A stretch of 6,793 bases of DNA from Gemmataceae bacterium (GCA_017853285.1 JAFMJU010000222.1:1-6793); one strand, 5' to 3'; counted from the stretch's first letter, positions 1 to 6,115 are shown. Program-made: numbers and translations. Notes: generated from the sequence alone by a model not told the origin.

Positions 1-1
1 C

Positions 2-424
2 GACCTGTTCGACTTTCTGGCGCAAACAGGCCGATGGCCCCTGTCCGAAGCGTCGCGCCAGGTGTTGGACGAAGCTGCCAGGGAAGGGGGCACAGCCGCC
101 CGAAACGCCCAGGTCACCCGCCTTGCTTTGGAGGCTAAAGACCCGCTGTGCCTGCAGGTAGTGGGCCTGTTCCTCTCCATCTACGGGGCCGAAGCCGGCA
201 ACATGGCTCTGAAGTGCGTGGCCCGGGGCGGTGTGTTCCTCGCCGGTGGAATCGCCCCCAAGATGGTAGGGGCATTCAGCCTGGGGTCCTTCCTTGAGGG
301 GTTCATGGCCAAGGGGCGTTTCGCCTCGATGCTCCGGAACACCCGGGTCCGCCTTGCGCTGAACCAGGAAGCCGGACTGCTGGGCGCCGGCCATTACGCC
401 GCCGACCATCTGGCCACCGCTTAG
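2..424 (+). CDS. glk: Glucokinase, C-terminal 140 residues (5' end outside window)
   Basis: The frame is open from the first bases to a TAG at 422-424, so this is the C-terminal part of a protein whose family (Glk, ROK-unrelated, E. coli type) is usually about 320 residues. Glucokinase phosphorylates glucose to glucose-6-phosphate with ATP in the cytoplasm. Seen in the visible 140 residues: the glycine-rich segment GGVFLAGGIAPK (residues 76-87 of the fragment, bases 227-262), which corresponds to the conserved GGVFIAGGI segment near the C-terminus of E. coli Glk; a KGRF motif (residues 104-107) that also exists in E. coli Glk; and the terminal GLLGAG motif (125-130), matching E. coli GLLGSG. 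The catalytic Asp and the N-terminal phosphate-binding loop lie upstream and cannot be checked. The stop codon overlaps the stop of the convergent amidotransferase gene. No hairpin with a T-run is visible just after the stop. Confidence 0.93.
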   Translation, partial: DLFDFLAQTGRWPLSEASRQVLDEAAREGGTAARNAQVTRLALEAKDPLCLQVVGLFLSIYGAEAGNMALKCVARGGVFLAGGIAPKMVGAFSLGSFLEGFMAKGRFASMLRNTRVRLALNQEAGLLGAGHYAADHLATA

Positions 425-1032
425 GCGGTTTGCGCCTTGGCGGGCGTGTTGGTCGTCGCGGGCCAATCCAGGAAGTTTTTGAGCAACTTGGGTCCTTCCA
501 AGGTGAGGAAACTTTCAGGGTGGAACTGCACGCCGAACAGCGGCCATTCCTTGTGCCGCACTCCCATGATCTCGCCTTCGGCGGTCCAGGCGCACACCAC
601 GAAGTCGGGGTTGTTCCAGGTTTCCCGCCGGATCACCAGGCTGTGGTAGCGGGTGGCGTCGAACGGATTGGAAAGCCCCTTGAAGATGCCTGAGCCGTCG
701 TGGTGGATGGGCGAGACCTTCCCGTGCATGATCCGGCTGTTGCGCACCACCTCGCCACCGAAATTGTGGCCGATGCACTGGTGTCCCAGGCAAACCCCGA
801 GGATCGGCAGTTTGCCCGCGAACCTCAGCATAATCTCGTTGCTTGCCCCGGCCTCGTTCGGCGTGCAGGGCCCGGGGGAGATGACTATTTTTTCGGGGGC
901 CAGCTTGGCCACCTCGTCCCCGGTGATCCGGTCATTGCGGACAACCTTCAGGTCCACCAGCGGGTCGATTTCGCCGAACCGTTGCACCAGGTTGTAGGTG
1001 AAGGAATCGTAGTTGTCGATCAGCAGGATCAT
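421..1032 (-). CDS. pabA/trpG: Anthranilate / aminodeoxychorismate synthase component II (glutamine amidotransferase)
   Basis: Class I glutamine amidotransferase of 203 residues, a normal length for the family (about 190-200). It hydrolyses glutamine and passes ammonia to the chorismate-binding subunit (TrpE or PabB), giving anthranilate or aminodeoxychorismate for tryptophan or folate. Seen: the N-terminus MILLIDNYDSFTYNL, typical of this subfamily; the oxyanion-region motif PGPCTPNEAG (residues 53-62); the nucleophile elbow GVCLGHQ with Cys81; MHGK (102-105); RYHSL (128-132); and FHPES with His171 and Glu173 completing the triad. All key residues are present. The start is fixed by the canonical N-terminus; the ribosome binding site is weak. 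The gene begins 32 bases after the stop of the isomerase-like gene on the same strand, so it is probably co-transcribed with it. No trpE/pabB partner is in the window. TrpG and PabA cannot be told apart by sequence, and in many bacteria one protein serves both enzymes. Confidence 0.95.
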   Translation of the reverse strand: MILLIDNYDSFTYNLVQRFGEIDPLVDLKVVRNDRITGDEVAKLAPEKIVISPGPCTPNEAGASNEIMLRFAGKLPILGVCLGHQCIGHNFGGEVVRNSRIMHGKVSPIHHDGSGIFKGLSNPFDATRYHSLVIRRETWNNPDFVVCAWTAEGEIMGVRHKEWPLFGVQFHPESFLTLEGPKLLKNFLDWPATTNTPAKAQTA

Positions 1033-1064
1033 GGTTTTTGTCCGGAAGATATTTCCAGGAATGG

Positions 1065-2033
1065 TTACGCCAGGGGACCATGGCGGAATCGTTGCACGAA
1101 TTCCACCGACTCCTCCGCCACCGTGGCCCGGTCAAGCCAATGGTCCGCCACTTCAACGGATAGGGCGCCTTGGTAACCGATGGAGGCCAGCGCCCTGAAG
1201 AATTCCTCCCAATCCAGATGGCCCCGTCCAGGCCCCCGGAATTCCCAGCCCCTGCGGGGGTCGTGCCTGGGATGGTATCCGCCCAGAAGGCCATGCCGAC
1301 CGTCCTGCCGCACCACCACATCCTTCAGGTGCACATGCAGGATTCGGTCCGGAAACCTGCGGATGAACTCCGCCGGGTCGATCCCCTGCCAGACCAGGTG
1401 GCCTGGATCCAGGGTGAAACCCAGTTCATGGGCGCCGTCCAATGCCTCAAGGACCGACTCCGCGCTGCCAAGGTCGAATGCCATTTGACCGGGATGGACC
1501 TCCAGCGCGTAACGCAGGCCCAATTCGCGCAATTCATTCAGGATCGGCTGAAAGCGCCTCGAAAAATCGGCCAACGCCGCGTTAATTTCATCCGGTTTGG
1601 GCCAAGGGTATCCGGTGATACGGTTCCAGACTGCCGAGCCGGTGAACCCTGTCAGCAGGTTGGCTCCCAACCTTGCCGCGACCCGGGCGGTCGCTATCAC
1701 CTCCGCGGATGCCCGTTGCCTGATCCCCTCGGAATCACCATCACCCCAGACATGTTCGGGCAGCAGGTGCCGCATGCCCGAGTGGTTTCCCTCGCAGATG
1801 GCAGCGCTCGACCGGTGGCAGGCGACCGCGGCCACCTCCAGCCCCGATTCCCGGAGCATATCCACCTTCGATTCGAGGGCCCCGCTTTCACCCAAGGCCC
1901 TTTGGACCTCCAGATGGTCGCCCCAGCTTGCCAGTTCCACCGCGCGGAAACCCCAGCCCCTGGCCATTCCGGCCAGTTCCGCGAGGGGCAAATCGGCCCA
2001 CGGGCCGGTGAAAAGGGAAAGTGGGCAGCTCAT
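1065..2033 (-). CDS. Sugar phosphate isomerase/epimerase-like TIM-barrel protein
   Basis: A 322-residue protein of the xylose-isomerase-like TIM-barrel superfamily (AP endonuclease 2 / COG1082 type). Such proteins are cytoplasmic and usually bind a divalent metal to isomerise or epimerise sugars, inosose or keto-acids. Seen: GFRAVELASWGDH (residues 28-40), the typical first strand with a Glu; a barrel core around residues 110-135; and four probable metal ligands at the usual spacing, Glu178 (in ALEVHPGQ), Asp209 (in TLDPGHL), His235 (in HVHLKD) and Glu294 (in SVEVADHW). GRGHLDW (269-275) is the usual loop before the last helices. Length is slightly above the common 260-300. The ATG at 2033 is preceded by TGAGGA at good spacing. 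A short extended -10-like site lies just upstream, and the amidotransferase gene follows 32 bases downstream. Substrate cannot be predicted; a hydroxypyruvate isomerase, inosose dehydratase or tagatose-epimerase-like role are all possible. Confidence 0.87.
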   Translation of the reverse strand: MSCPLSLFTGPWADLPLAELAGMARGWGFRAVELASWGDHLEVQRALGESGALESKVDMLRESGLEVAAVACHRSSAAICEGNHSGMRHLLPEHVWGDGDSEGIRQRASAEVIATARVAARLGANLLTGFTGSAVWNRITGYPWPKPDEINAALADFSRRFQPILNELRELGLRYALEVHPGQMAFDLGSAESVLEALDGAHELGFTLDPGHLVWQGIDPAEFIRRFPDRILHVHLKDVVVRQDGRHGLLGGYHPRHDPRRGWEFRGPGRGHLDWEEFFRALASIGYQGALSVEVADHWLDRATVAEESVEFVQRFRHGPLA

Positions 2034-2042
2034 GGCTTAGGG

Positions 2043-2048
2043 TCCTCA
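2043..2048 (-). promoter_or_regulatory. Ribosome binding site of the isomerase-like gene
   Basis: On the minus strand TGAGGA lies 9 bases before the ATG at 2031-2033. It matches the anti-Shine-Dalgarno sequence and supports this start over the downstream ATG at residue 23. Confidence 0.6.
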
Positions 2049-2064
2049 TGACCTTGCTGAGCGC

Positions 2065-2073
2065 ATCATAACA
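2065..2073 (-). promoter_or_regulatory. Candidate extended -10 promoter for the isomerase-amidotransferase pair
   Basis: The minus strand reads TGT-TATGAT (2073 down to 2065). The hexamer matches TATAAT at 5 of 6 positions and carries the TG extension. No convincing -35 hexamer is seen 16-18 bases upstream, where the terminator hairpin lies. A start near 2058 would give a leader of roughly 25 bases containing the ribosome binding site. Inference from pattern only; planctomycete promoter consensus is poorly known. Confidence 0.35.
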
Positions 2074-2079
2074 ACCAAT

Positions 2080-2102
2080 GGGCCCGCCAGACCGGCGGGC
2101 CC
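2080..2102 (-). terminator. Hairpin terminator after the membrane protein gene
   Basis: A perfect 9-bp inverted repeat, GGGCCCGCC (2080-2088) and GGCGGGCCC (2094-2102), with a 5-base loop. Read on the minus strand it starts 28 bases after the membrane protein stop and is followed by the T-rich tail ATTGGTTGTTATG. The tail is not a pure T-run, so termination may be partial. On the plus strand there is no gene for it to serve. Confidence 0.6.
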
Positions 2103-2130
2103 CCCCCTTGCTTGGGGTTTGGTTTTACCT

Positions 2131-3990
2131 TCACCCGCCGCCCGTCGGAGGGGTGCCGGGCGGGGGATCCACCACAGAAAGCGATACCCCGCCATTGGTG
2201 TTCGGCTTCACCACGGGCGCGGGAGCGGCCGGGGCGGGGGCCGGGATCGTTTCGGGCTCGGTGTCCGGCTCATCCAGGTAAATTTCGTTCACGTCAAAAC
2301 TCTCGATATCCTGACGCAGTGCCAGATACAGCGCGGTGCTGGCGGACCAGAAGAACGAGTACCCGAATCCAAGGACGAGCAGCAGGGCGAGGTACAACCA
2401 TCCCGAGGCCAGGAACGCCCCCGCGTGGTTCCACCAGGCGAAGGTCTGCTTGAATTTGGCCAGTTGGGCGGGGTCAACCCGCCCGTCCACCACGATCGGC
2501 GACCCGTTGACGGTGGTGCCATTCAGCAGCAGGTCGCGCCAGCCAAAAGTCTCGGGAGCGTGCACGAAAAGGAAATCAGGCTCACGGCCCGTGAGCGAAA
2601 TGCCCGGGGTTTGCGAGACGCTCCATTTGGCCAGATAAACGGTCAGGGAGCTCATGAACCCGACCACAAAGATCGAGGCCGCACCAAAGAGCAGGGCCTT
2701 CAGCGCGTAAAGGGCTATCCCCCGTGGCCGCTGGTAGAGGTAGCTCACACCGCGCGAGGTCGCCTGCACGAAGTCTTCGGAATCCACCGCCACGGTGGCG
2801 ATCATCAGGGGCCAGGCCAGAAGCCCGACCAGAAGGATCGCCATCCCGAAGCCGACCAGCAGCGGGAATATCCACCCCAGGCCGCCCAGGAGGATATCCC
2901 CCACCATGGGGATCATGAAGATCAGCCCGAAGACGCTGGTCAGTATCAGCAGTGCCACCATCAGCACCAAAGGTGCCAGCGGGGCGAAGGCGAGGGACTG
3001 CAGCCGCTTCACGCTGTAACCAAGCGCCTCACGCATCGGGATCGATTCATCCCGAGCCAGTTCCATGCCTGCCATGCGGGAAATGGCCCCGCCAAAAATG
3101 CTCCAGACCAAAATGGTCCAAAGGGCCACGGTCAGGAAATAAATTTTCTGGCCGGTGGTGGCTTTGGGGTGGAAAAGGTAGGCAACCGGGCGCAGCATCT
3201 TCAGCACCGGCTCGATCAGCACCGGCCCTTGGTCCTTGATCAGCCAGTCCACGAAGCGGTTGTTGTTCCACCCGCCGCCCGAGCCGGAAACCAGCATCAG
3301 CGGGTTGGGCCCGCGGTTCTCGTTCCAGGGCCAGGTATTCAAACGGCCCGCGGGTTTTGGTTTGCCCAAAAAGGATCGGATCTGCGAGATGCGCTCCTCC
3401 GAAAGCCCTTTCAGCTTGCCATCCCGGATGGAGGTCTCCAGCGCCGCTGACAAGTCGCGCCCCTGCTGGGCCAGCTCGGGTTCGGCTTTGGCGGCGCCTG
3501 CCTCATTCTTGGTGTTGGTCACGGCCAGCAGCCCGGCGGCCTTCAGGATGTCCAGTTCCTCGGGTGTCCTGGCCACATCCTCAACCGAATGGAATTGGCC
3601 CGATTTGCCCATGCCGGCTGTTTCATACATCAGGTTCCAGGCGGCCTGACTTTCCTTGAAAGCCTGCCAGCCCTTCTTCCTTTCAGCCTCGGCTGCCTCC
3701 TCGGCGGCCTTGGCGGCCTCGGGGGTGGCGGCCTTGTCCTTCCCCTCGCCACCTTTCTTTTCTTCCGAGGCGCGGGTGGTGGGCACATAATTCCCCGGCC
3801 ATTCGGGGCTGGTTCCATAGGTGGAACTGAAAATCAGCGCCAGGAACCACCAGCCGGACGCCATGGTGAACACGCCCAGGGCGGCCAGCATCACCTTCCC
3901 TGGCATGAGGGCGATCCGGAAGCAGCCTGACAGCAGGCTCCAGCCCGTGGTCCATAGGTTGGGGGATTGTTGGGTGGAATCTTCCGCCAT
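2131..3990 (-). CDS. Large multi-pass membrane protein of unknown function (planctomycete type)
   Basis: A 619-residue integral membrane protein; no enzymatic motif recognised. Probable membrane segments: residues 33-54, 284-304, about 335-360, 366-400 (long enough for one or two passes), 425-453 and 523-556. Between the first and second lies about 230 residues of soluble sequence. It starts with a Lys/Glu/Ala-rich stretch (75-118) likely to form a charged helix or coiled coil, and ends in a Trp/Asn/Gly-rich part (220-246). Conserved-looking pieces are the loop GGAISRMAGMELARDES (300-316) with REAL (320-323), SYLYQRP (416-422), and the tail LALRQDIESFDVNEIYLDEP (556-575). From memory, similar pieces occur in hypothetical membrane proteins of planctomycetes; I cannot name a family. 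The C-terminus is Pro/Ala-rich (583-593) and ends in Gly. GAGGTG lies 4 bases before the ATG. No signal peptide cleavage site is evident, so the first hydrophobic segment is probably an anchor. It appears to be its own transcription unit. Confidence 0.86.
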   Translation of the reverse strand: MAEDSTQQSPNLWTTGWSLLSGCFRIALMPGKVMLAALGVFTMASGWWFLALIFSSTYGTSPEWPGNYVPTTRASEEKKGGEGKDKAATPEAAKAAEEAAEAERKKGWQAFKESQAAWNLMYETAGMGKSGQFHSVEDVARTPEELDILKAAGLLAVTNTKNEAGAAKAEPELAQQGRDLSAALETSIRDGKLKGLSEERISQIRSFLGKPKPAGRLNTWPWNENRGPNPLMLVSGSGGGWNNNRFVDWLIKDQGPVLIEPVLKMLRPVAYLFHPKATTGQKIYFLTVALWTILVWSIFGGAISRMAGMELARDESIPMREALGYSVKRLQSLAFAPLAPLVLMVALLILTSVFGLIFMIPMVGDILLGGLGWIFPLLVGFGMAILLVGLLAWPLMIATVAVDSEDFVQATSRGVSYLYQRPRGIALYALKALLFGAASIFVVGFMSSLTVYLAKWSVSQTPGISLTGREPDFLFVHAPETFGWRDLLLNGTTVNGSPIVVDGRVDPAQLAKFKQTFAWWNHAGAFLASGWLYLALLLVLGFGYSFFWSASTALYLALRQDIESFDVNEIYLDEPDTEPETIPAPAPAAPAPVVKPNTNGGVSLSVVDPPPGTPPTGGG

Positions 3991-4040
3991 GAGGCACCTC
4001 GTTCAGGACTTGGGCCGGATCTGGACTGAGTTGCGGGCCC

Positions 4041-4070
4041 CAAAAACAATATGCCGGAAAGTCGCCGGCA
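4041..4070 (-). promoter_or_regulatory. Terminator-like hairpin in the membrane protein leader (possible attenuator)
   Basis: On the minus strand TGCCGG and CCGGCA (plus positions 4065-4070 and 4052-4057) form a perfect 6-bp stem with a 7-base loop. The stem is followed at once by TATTGTTTTTG (4051-4041). Stem plus T-rich tail is the layout of an intrinsic terminator, yet it sits between the candidate promoter at 4112-4139 and the ATG at 3990. It could attenuate transcription of the membrane protein gene, or end readthrough from the barrel gene if the true promoter is closer to the ATG. The stem is short, so this is tentative. Confidence 0.4.
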
Positions 4071-4111
4071 GGCATCGTGGGTGTCCAAACCCGCTTGGAT
4101 TCAATGATGTT

Positions 4112-4139
4112 TTTATAGCAAGGTTGGAAATCTGGCCAA
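4112..4139 (-). promoter_or_regulatory. Candidate promoter for the membrane protein gene
   Basis: On the minus strand TTGGCC (4139-4134), a 16-base spacer, then TATAAA (4117-4112). The -10 hexamer is preceded by TGC, an extended -10 signature. Matches are 4 of 6 to TTGACA and 5 of 6 to TATAAT. The predicted start near 4105 gives a leader of about 115 bases. It lies downstream of the barrel gene terminator, as expected for a separate transcription unit. Confidence 0.5.
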
Positions 4140-4170
4140 GATGAGGGGGAAGGCCCCATAAAACCGACCG

Positions 4171-4212
4171 GGGCCGACTTCCGCCAGAGGGGATCTGGCT
4201 TGAAGTCGGCCC
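4171..4212 (-). terminator. Two-part hairpin terminator after the barrel protein gene
   Basis: GGGCCGACTTC (4171-4181) pairs perfectly with GAAGTCGGCCC (4202-4212), 11 bp. Inside it GCCAGA (4183-4188) pairs with TCTGGC (4194-4199) around a 5-base loop, separated by a small asymmetric internal loop. On the minus strand it begins 33 bases after the barrel gene stop. The T-run is short (TTTT at 4163-4160) and sits 7 bases beyond the stem, so it is not a textbook intrinsic terminator; it may also protect the 3' end of the mRNA. Confidence 0.6.
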
Positions 4213-4245
4213 TCGGCGAGGGTGCTACCAGCGAAGCGTGGGTTT

Positions 4246-5568
4246 TTAGAAGACCAGGGCAAACCCGGCTTGGAACCCACTAAACCATCGGGTTTGTGAA
4301 TCGTAGGCAGGATCCACGGTGCCGAAGTCGAAGTCGATGGGATGCCTGCTGCTGATCGTGTTGAAGAAGCCCATCAGGTTGTAACCGATGTTCAGTTCGA
4401 TGCCTTCGAAGGGATACCAGCCGACACCGACGGTGCCTTCCAGGCTGGGAGCCAGTTCGTACAAGGTCCGGGACCGCTTGGACACCGGTCCATAATATTT
4501 CTCGCCCAGTTCGTAGCGGGCGCGGGCCTTGACGATGTCAAGGTACATCGAGCCGCCCAGGGTCAGGTTCAGGGCGAACCCATGCCCCATGTACCACTCC
4601 TGCTGGCAGGCGAGGTTCGCGCCGTACATGCGGTTGGAGACGATGTTGGTGTAGATGGCCTGGGAGTAGCCGTTGGACTCGCCGTAGATGTTGTAGTCGA
4701 TGGCGCGCATCTTGTACTTTTCCCACAGCCACACGAACTTGGGCCCTACCACGCCCGAGATCCGGTAGTTCTCGTTCTCGTACACCGGAACCCGGCACAG
4801 CAGATCGACGAACTGCGACCTCTGGGTAAAGCTCTGGGTGAACACCTCAGCCGCGTTCCAGATACCGTAGCCGGCGCCCCTGGCGGCATCGATGCCGTTG
4901 GAGATGGTGTTCGGTGTGGATGCGCCATTGGAGTTGTACAGGTCGTCAAAGGGACCCGCATACTCCGGGTAGAAGTTGTACACCGGCGCCGACAGGTAGG
5001 AGTCGGCGTAGTTGGCGCCGATCTGCGAACCCGCGGGGATGTTCGAAGCGGAGGATGTGTAGGTGGCGTCTGCCAGCCACATCCAGCTCGCCGTCACCGT
5101 GACCCGGTCGCCGAAGCGCCATCCGGCCGAGATTTTGATGCCGGGATTCAGTGTGCCGGGCCCCGACACCTGGTCGGTGTTCAAAGCTTCCTCGCCCGAC
5201 CCGTAGAACTTCCCGACAAAGGGCGCCACGGGGGCGTTCTCTGTCTGGTTCGTGATCGGGTTGTAGACGTAGGGCACCCGGGCGGTTCCCGTTACATCAG
5301 TGAACCCGCGGTAGGCAACCCCCTGGTGGGAGATCGGGTTCGTCTGCTTGTACGCCGCGAACGAGGTCGCGAAGAACAAGCCACCGTCGAACAACCCGAA
5401 GTTGTCCGGCTTGTTGTGGTAAAGCGGCAAAGGCAGCACAGGATCGGCGGGGCCGATCTCGTCCGCCCGCCCCTGGGCCGGCACCATGCCAACCACGCCG
5501 GCGACGAACCAGGCCAGGCAGGTCATCACCCGCCCCCTGCTTCGCTTTAAGAAAGTCATCTTGCTCAT
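4246..5568 (-). CDS. Secreted outer-membrane beta-barrel protein (porin-like)
   Basis: A 440-residue exported protein. Residues 1-35 look like a Sec signal peptide: basic n-region (KMTFLKRSRGR), hydrophobic core (VMTCLAWFVAGVVGMV) and a probable cleavage after GRA (residue 35) or AQG (33). The mature part is rich in Tyr, Asn, Gly and aromatic residues in alternating patterns (for example 154-166, 254-290, 306-345, 378-404) and ends in FQAGFALVF. A terminal Phe preceded by alternating hydrophobics is the usual beta-barrel assembly signal. The general look fits the BBP7/Lpg1974-like barrels common in planctomycetes, though I could not confirm the family. Likely role: pore or structural protein of the outer membrane; substrate unknown. 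The frame stays open upstream to an ATG at 5907, but that extension would bury the signal peptide; the ATG at 5566-5568 has GAGGG 4 bases before it. A second Met at residue 4 is a less likely start. A hairpin follows the stop. Confidence 0.85.
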   Translation of the reverse strand: MSKMTFLKRSRGRVMTCLAWFVAGVVGMVPAQGRADEIGPADPVLPLPLYHNKPDNFGLFDGGLFFATSFAAYKQTNPISHQGVAYRGFTDVTGTARVPYVYNPITNQTENAPVAPFVGKFYGSGEEALNTDQVSGPGTLNPGIKISAGWRFGDRVTVTASWMWLADATYTSSASNIPAGSQIGANYADSYLSAPVYNFYPEYAGPFDDLYNSNGASTPNTISNGIDAARGAGYGIWNAAEVFTQSFTQRSQFVDLLCRVPVYENENYRISGVVGPKFVWLWEKYKMRAIDYNIYGESNGYSQAIYTNIVSNRMYGANLACQQEWYMGHGFALNLTLGGSMYLDIVKARARYELGEKYYGPVSKRSRTLYELAPSLEGTVGVGWYPFEGIELNIGYNLMGFFNTISSRHPIDFDFGTVDPAYDSQTRWFSGFQAGFALVF

Positions 5569-5572
5569 GACA

Positions 5573-5577
5573 CCCTC
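5573..5577 (-). promoter_or_regulatory. Ribosome binding site of the barrel protein gene
   Basis: GAGGG on the minus strand, 4 bases before the ATG at 5566-5568. With the signal peptide it decides this start against the much longer open frame beginning at 5907. Confidence 0.55.
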
Positions 5578-5584
5578 GCTGGTC

Positions 5585-5634
5585 AGGCCCGGGTCTTCCG
5601 GCATCGGTCCCGTTATTCCCCTGGGACCGGGCCT
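5585..5634 (-). promoter_or_regulatory. Alternative hairpins in the barrel protein leader
   Basis: Two mutually exclusive stems are visible. The outer one pairs AGGCCCGGGTC (5585-5595) with GACCGGGCCT (5625-5634): 10 bp with one bulged G. The inner one pairs CGGTCCC (5605-5611) with GGGACCG (5623-5629), 7 bp. Both use bases 5625-5629, so only one can form. The element ends 8 bases upstream of the ribosome binding site, in what should be the 5' untranslated region. No known riboswitch class is recognised. Confidence 0.35.
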
Positions 5635-5650
5635 TGCAACCCGGGCAGGC

Positions 5651-5699
5651 TGCTTTGCCCTTCCGCCTGCACGGTTGCCTGCGGATGTGGGCAAAGGCA
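5651..5699 (-). promoter_or_regulatory. Long imperfect hairpin in the barrel protein leader region
   Basis: TGCTTTGCCC (5651-5660) pairs with GGGCAAAGGCA (5689-5699), 10 bp with one bulge. Within it TCCGC (5662-5666) pairs with GCGGA (5681-5685). Together they make one extended hairpin of about 49 bases next to the alternative stems at 5585-5634. Whether it is transcribed depends on the promoter, which I could not place. No known structured-RNA family is recognised. Confidence 0.35.
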
Positions 5700-5796
5700 A
5701 TCCCACGCCTTTTTGATCGGTCGTGACGGACCTGCAACTTTTGTCAGTCTTGCCTTTTGGACCGAAAATTCCGGTCAGGTGGAATTTGCAGGCCCT

Positions 5797-5882
5797 GAAA
5801 AAGTCCAAAAAACGCCTTTTTTCTAAAGGTTTTGCGCCAGCGGGGAATTTTCCAAAATTTTTCCGGGTTTTTCCCGGTTTGG
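5797..5882. other. A- and T-tract region with small hairpins
   Basis: Homopolymer runs cluster here: GAAAAAG, then AAAAAA-CGCC-TTTTTT (5807-5822, a perfect 6-bp inverted repeat), then CCGGG-TTTTT-CCCGG (5863-5877, 5-bp stem). The latter is flanked by CCAAA (5852-5856) and TTTGG (5878-5882), which could extend the stem across a 6-base bulge. Such phased A/T runs can bend DNA or serve as UP-like promoter elements. Function is inference only. Confidence 0.35.
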
Positions 5883-5917
5883 GAGCCACCCGGATGGAAA
5901 AAGCCAATAAAGGCCGC

Positions 5918-5929
5918 TTGTTTGAACAA
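5918..5929. promoter_or_regulatory. 12-base palindrome, possible operator
   Basis: TTGTT-TG-AACAA, two perfect 5-base half-sites around a 2-base centre, in the divergent intergenic region. It resembles operator-type dyads, but no regulator is encoded in the window and a 10-base dyad can arise by chance. Confidence 0.2.
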
Positions 5930-6066
5930 TGTAATACCCGGGTGGTTGGTTGGGTGGATGGCCCCTTCAGTTCGGGTTATCCCCCAAGGCATGGATTGGC
6001 CCTGCATCTAATGTGGAAAACAGAAAGAAGTATTGTTGCGGCAGCATCACTGTGTTAGGACTCAGG

Positions 6067-6115
6067 ATGCCGGATAGTAGATGTGCAAAAGGTTTGCCCT
6101 CCTGCTTGCCGGCAT
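6067..6115. repeat. 7-bp inverted repeat with 35-base loop
   Basis: ATGCCGG (6067-6073) and CCGGCAT (6109-6115) are exact reverse complements. It could be the base of a stem in the RNA-binding protein leader or in an unannotated small RNA; the large loop weakens the case. Confidence 0.25.

Noticed and set aside
1170..2051. 293-codon open frame on plus, antisense to the isomerase-like gene
   Set aside because: Pro/Gln-rich shadow frame without motifs; the opposite strand shows all four metal ligands.
2119..3450. 443-codon open frame on plus, antisense to the membrane protein gene
   Set aside because: Composition is Gln/His/Arg/Gly-rich with no recognisable motif. It mirrors the well-supported minus-strand gene, as is common in GC-rich DNA.
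4342..5550. 402-codon open frame on plus, antisense to the barrel gene
   Set aside because: Val/Gly/Arg/His-rich, no domain and no ribosome binding site; the minus strand has a signal peptide and barrel features.
4051..5604. 9-base complementarity between the leaders of the membrane protein (TTCCGGCAT) and barrel protein (ATGCCGGAA) transcripts
   Set aside because: Too short and made of a common GC-rich core (CCGG); expected by chance in sequence of this composition.
5569..5907. Upstream extension of the barrel gene to an ATG at 5907
   Set aside because: It would add 113 Lys/Arg/Gly-rich residues before a clear signal peptide; the internal ATG has a ribosome binding site.
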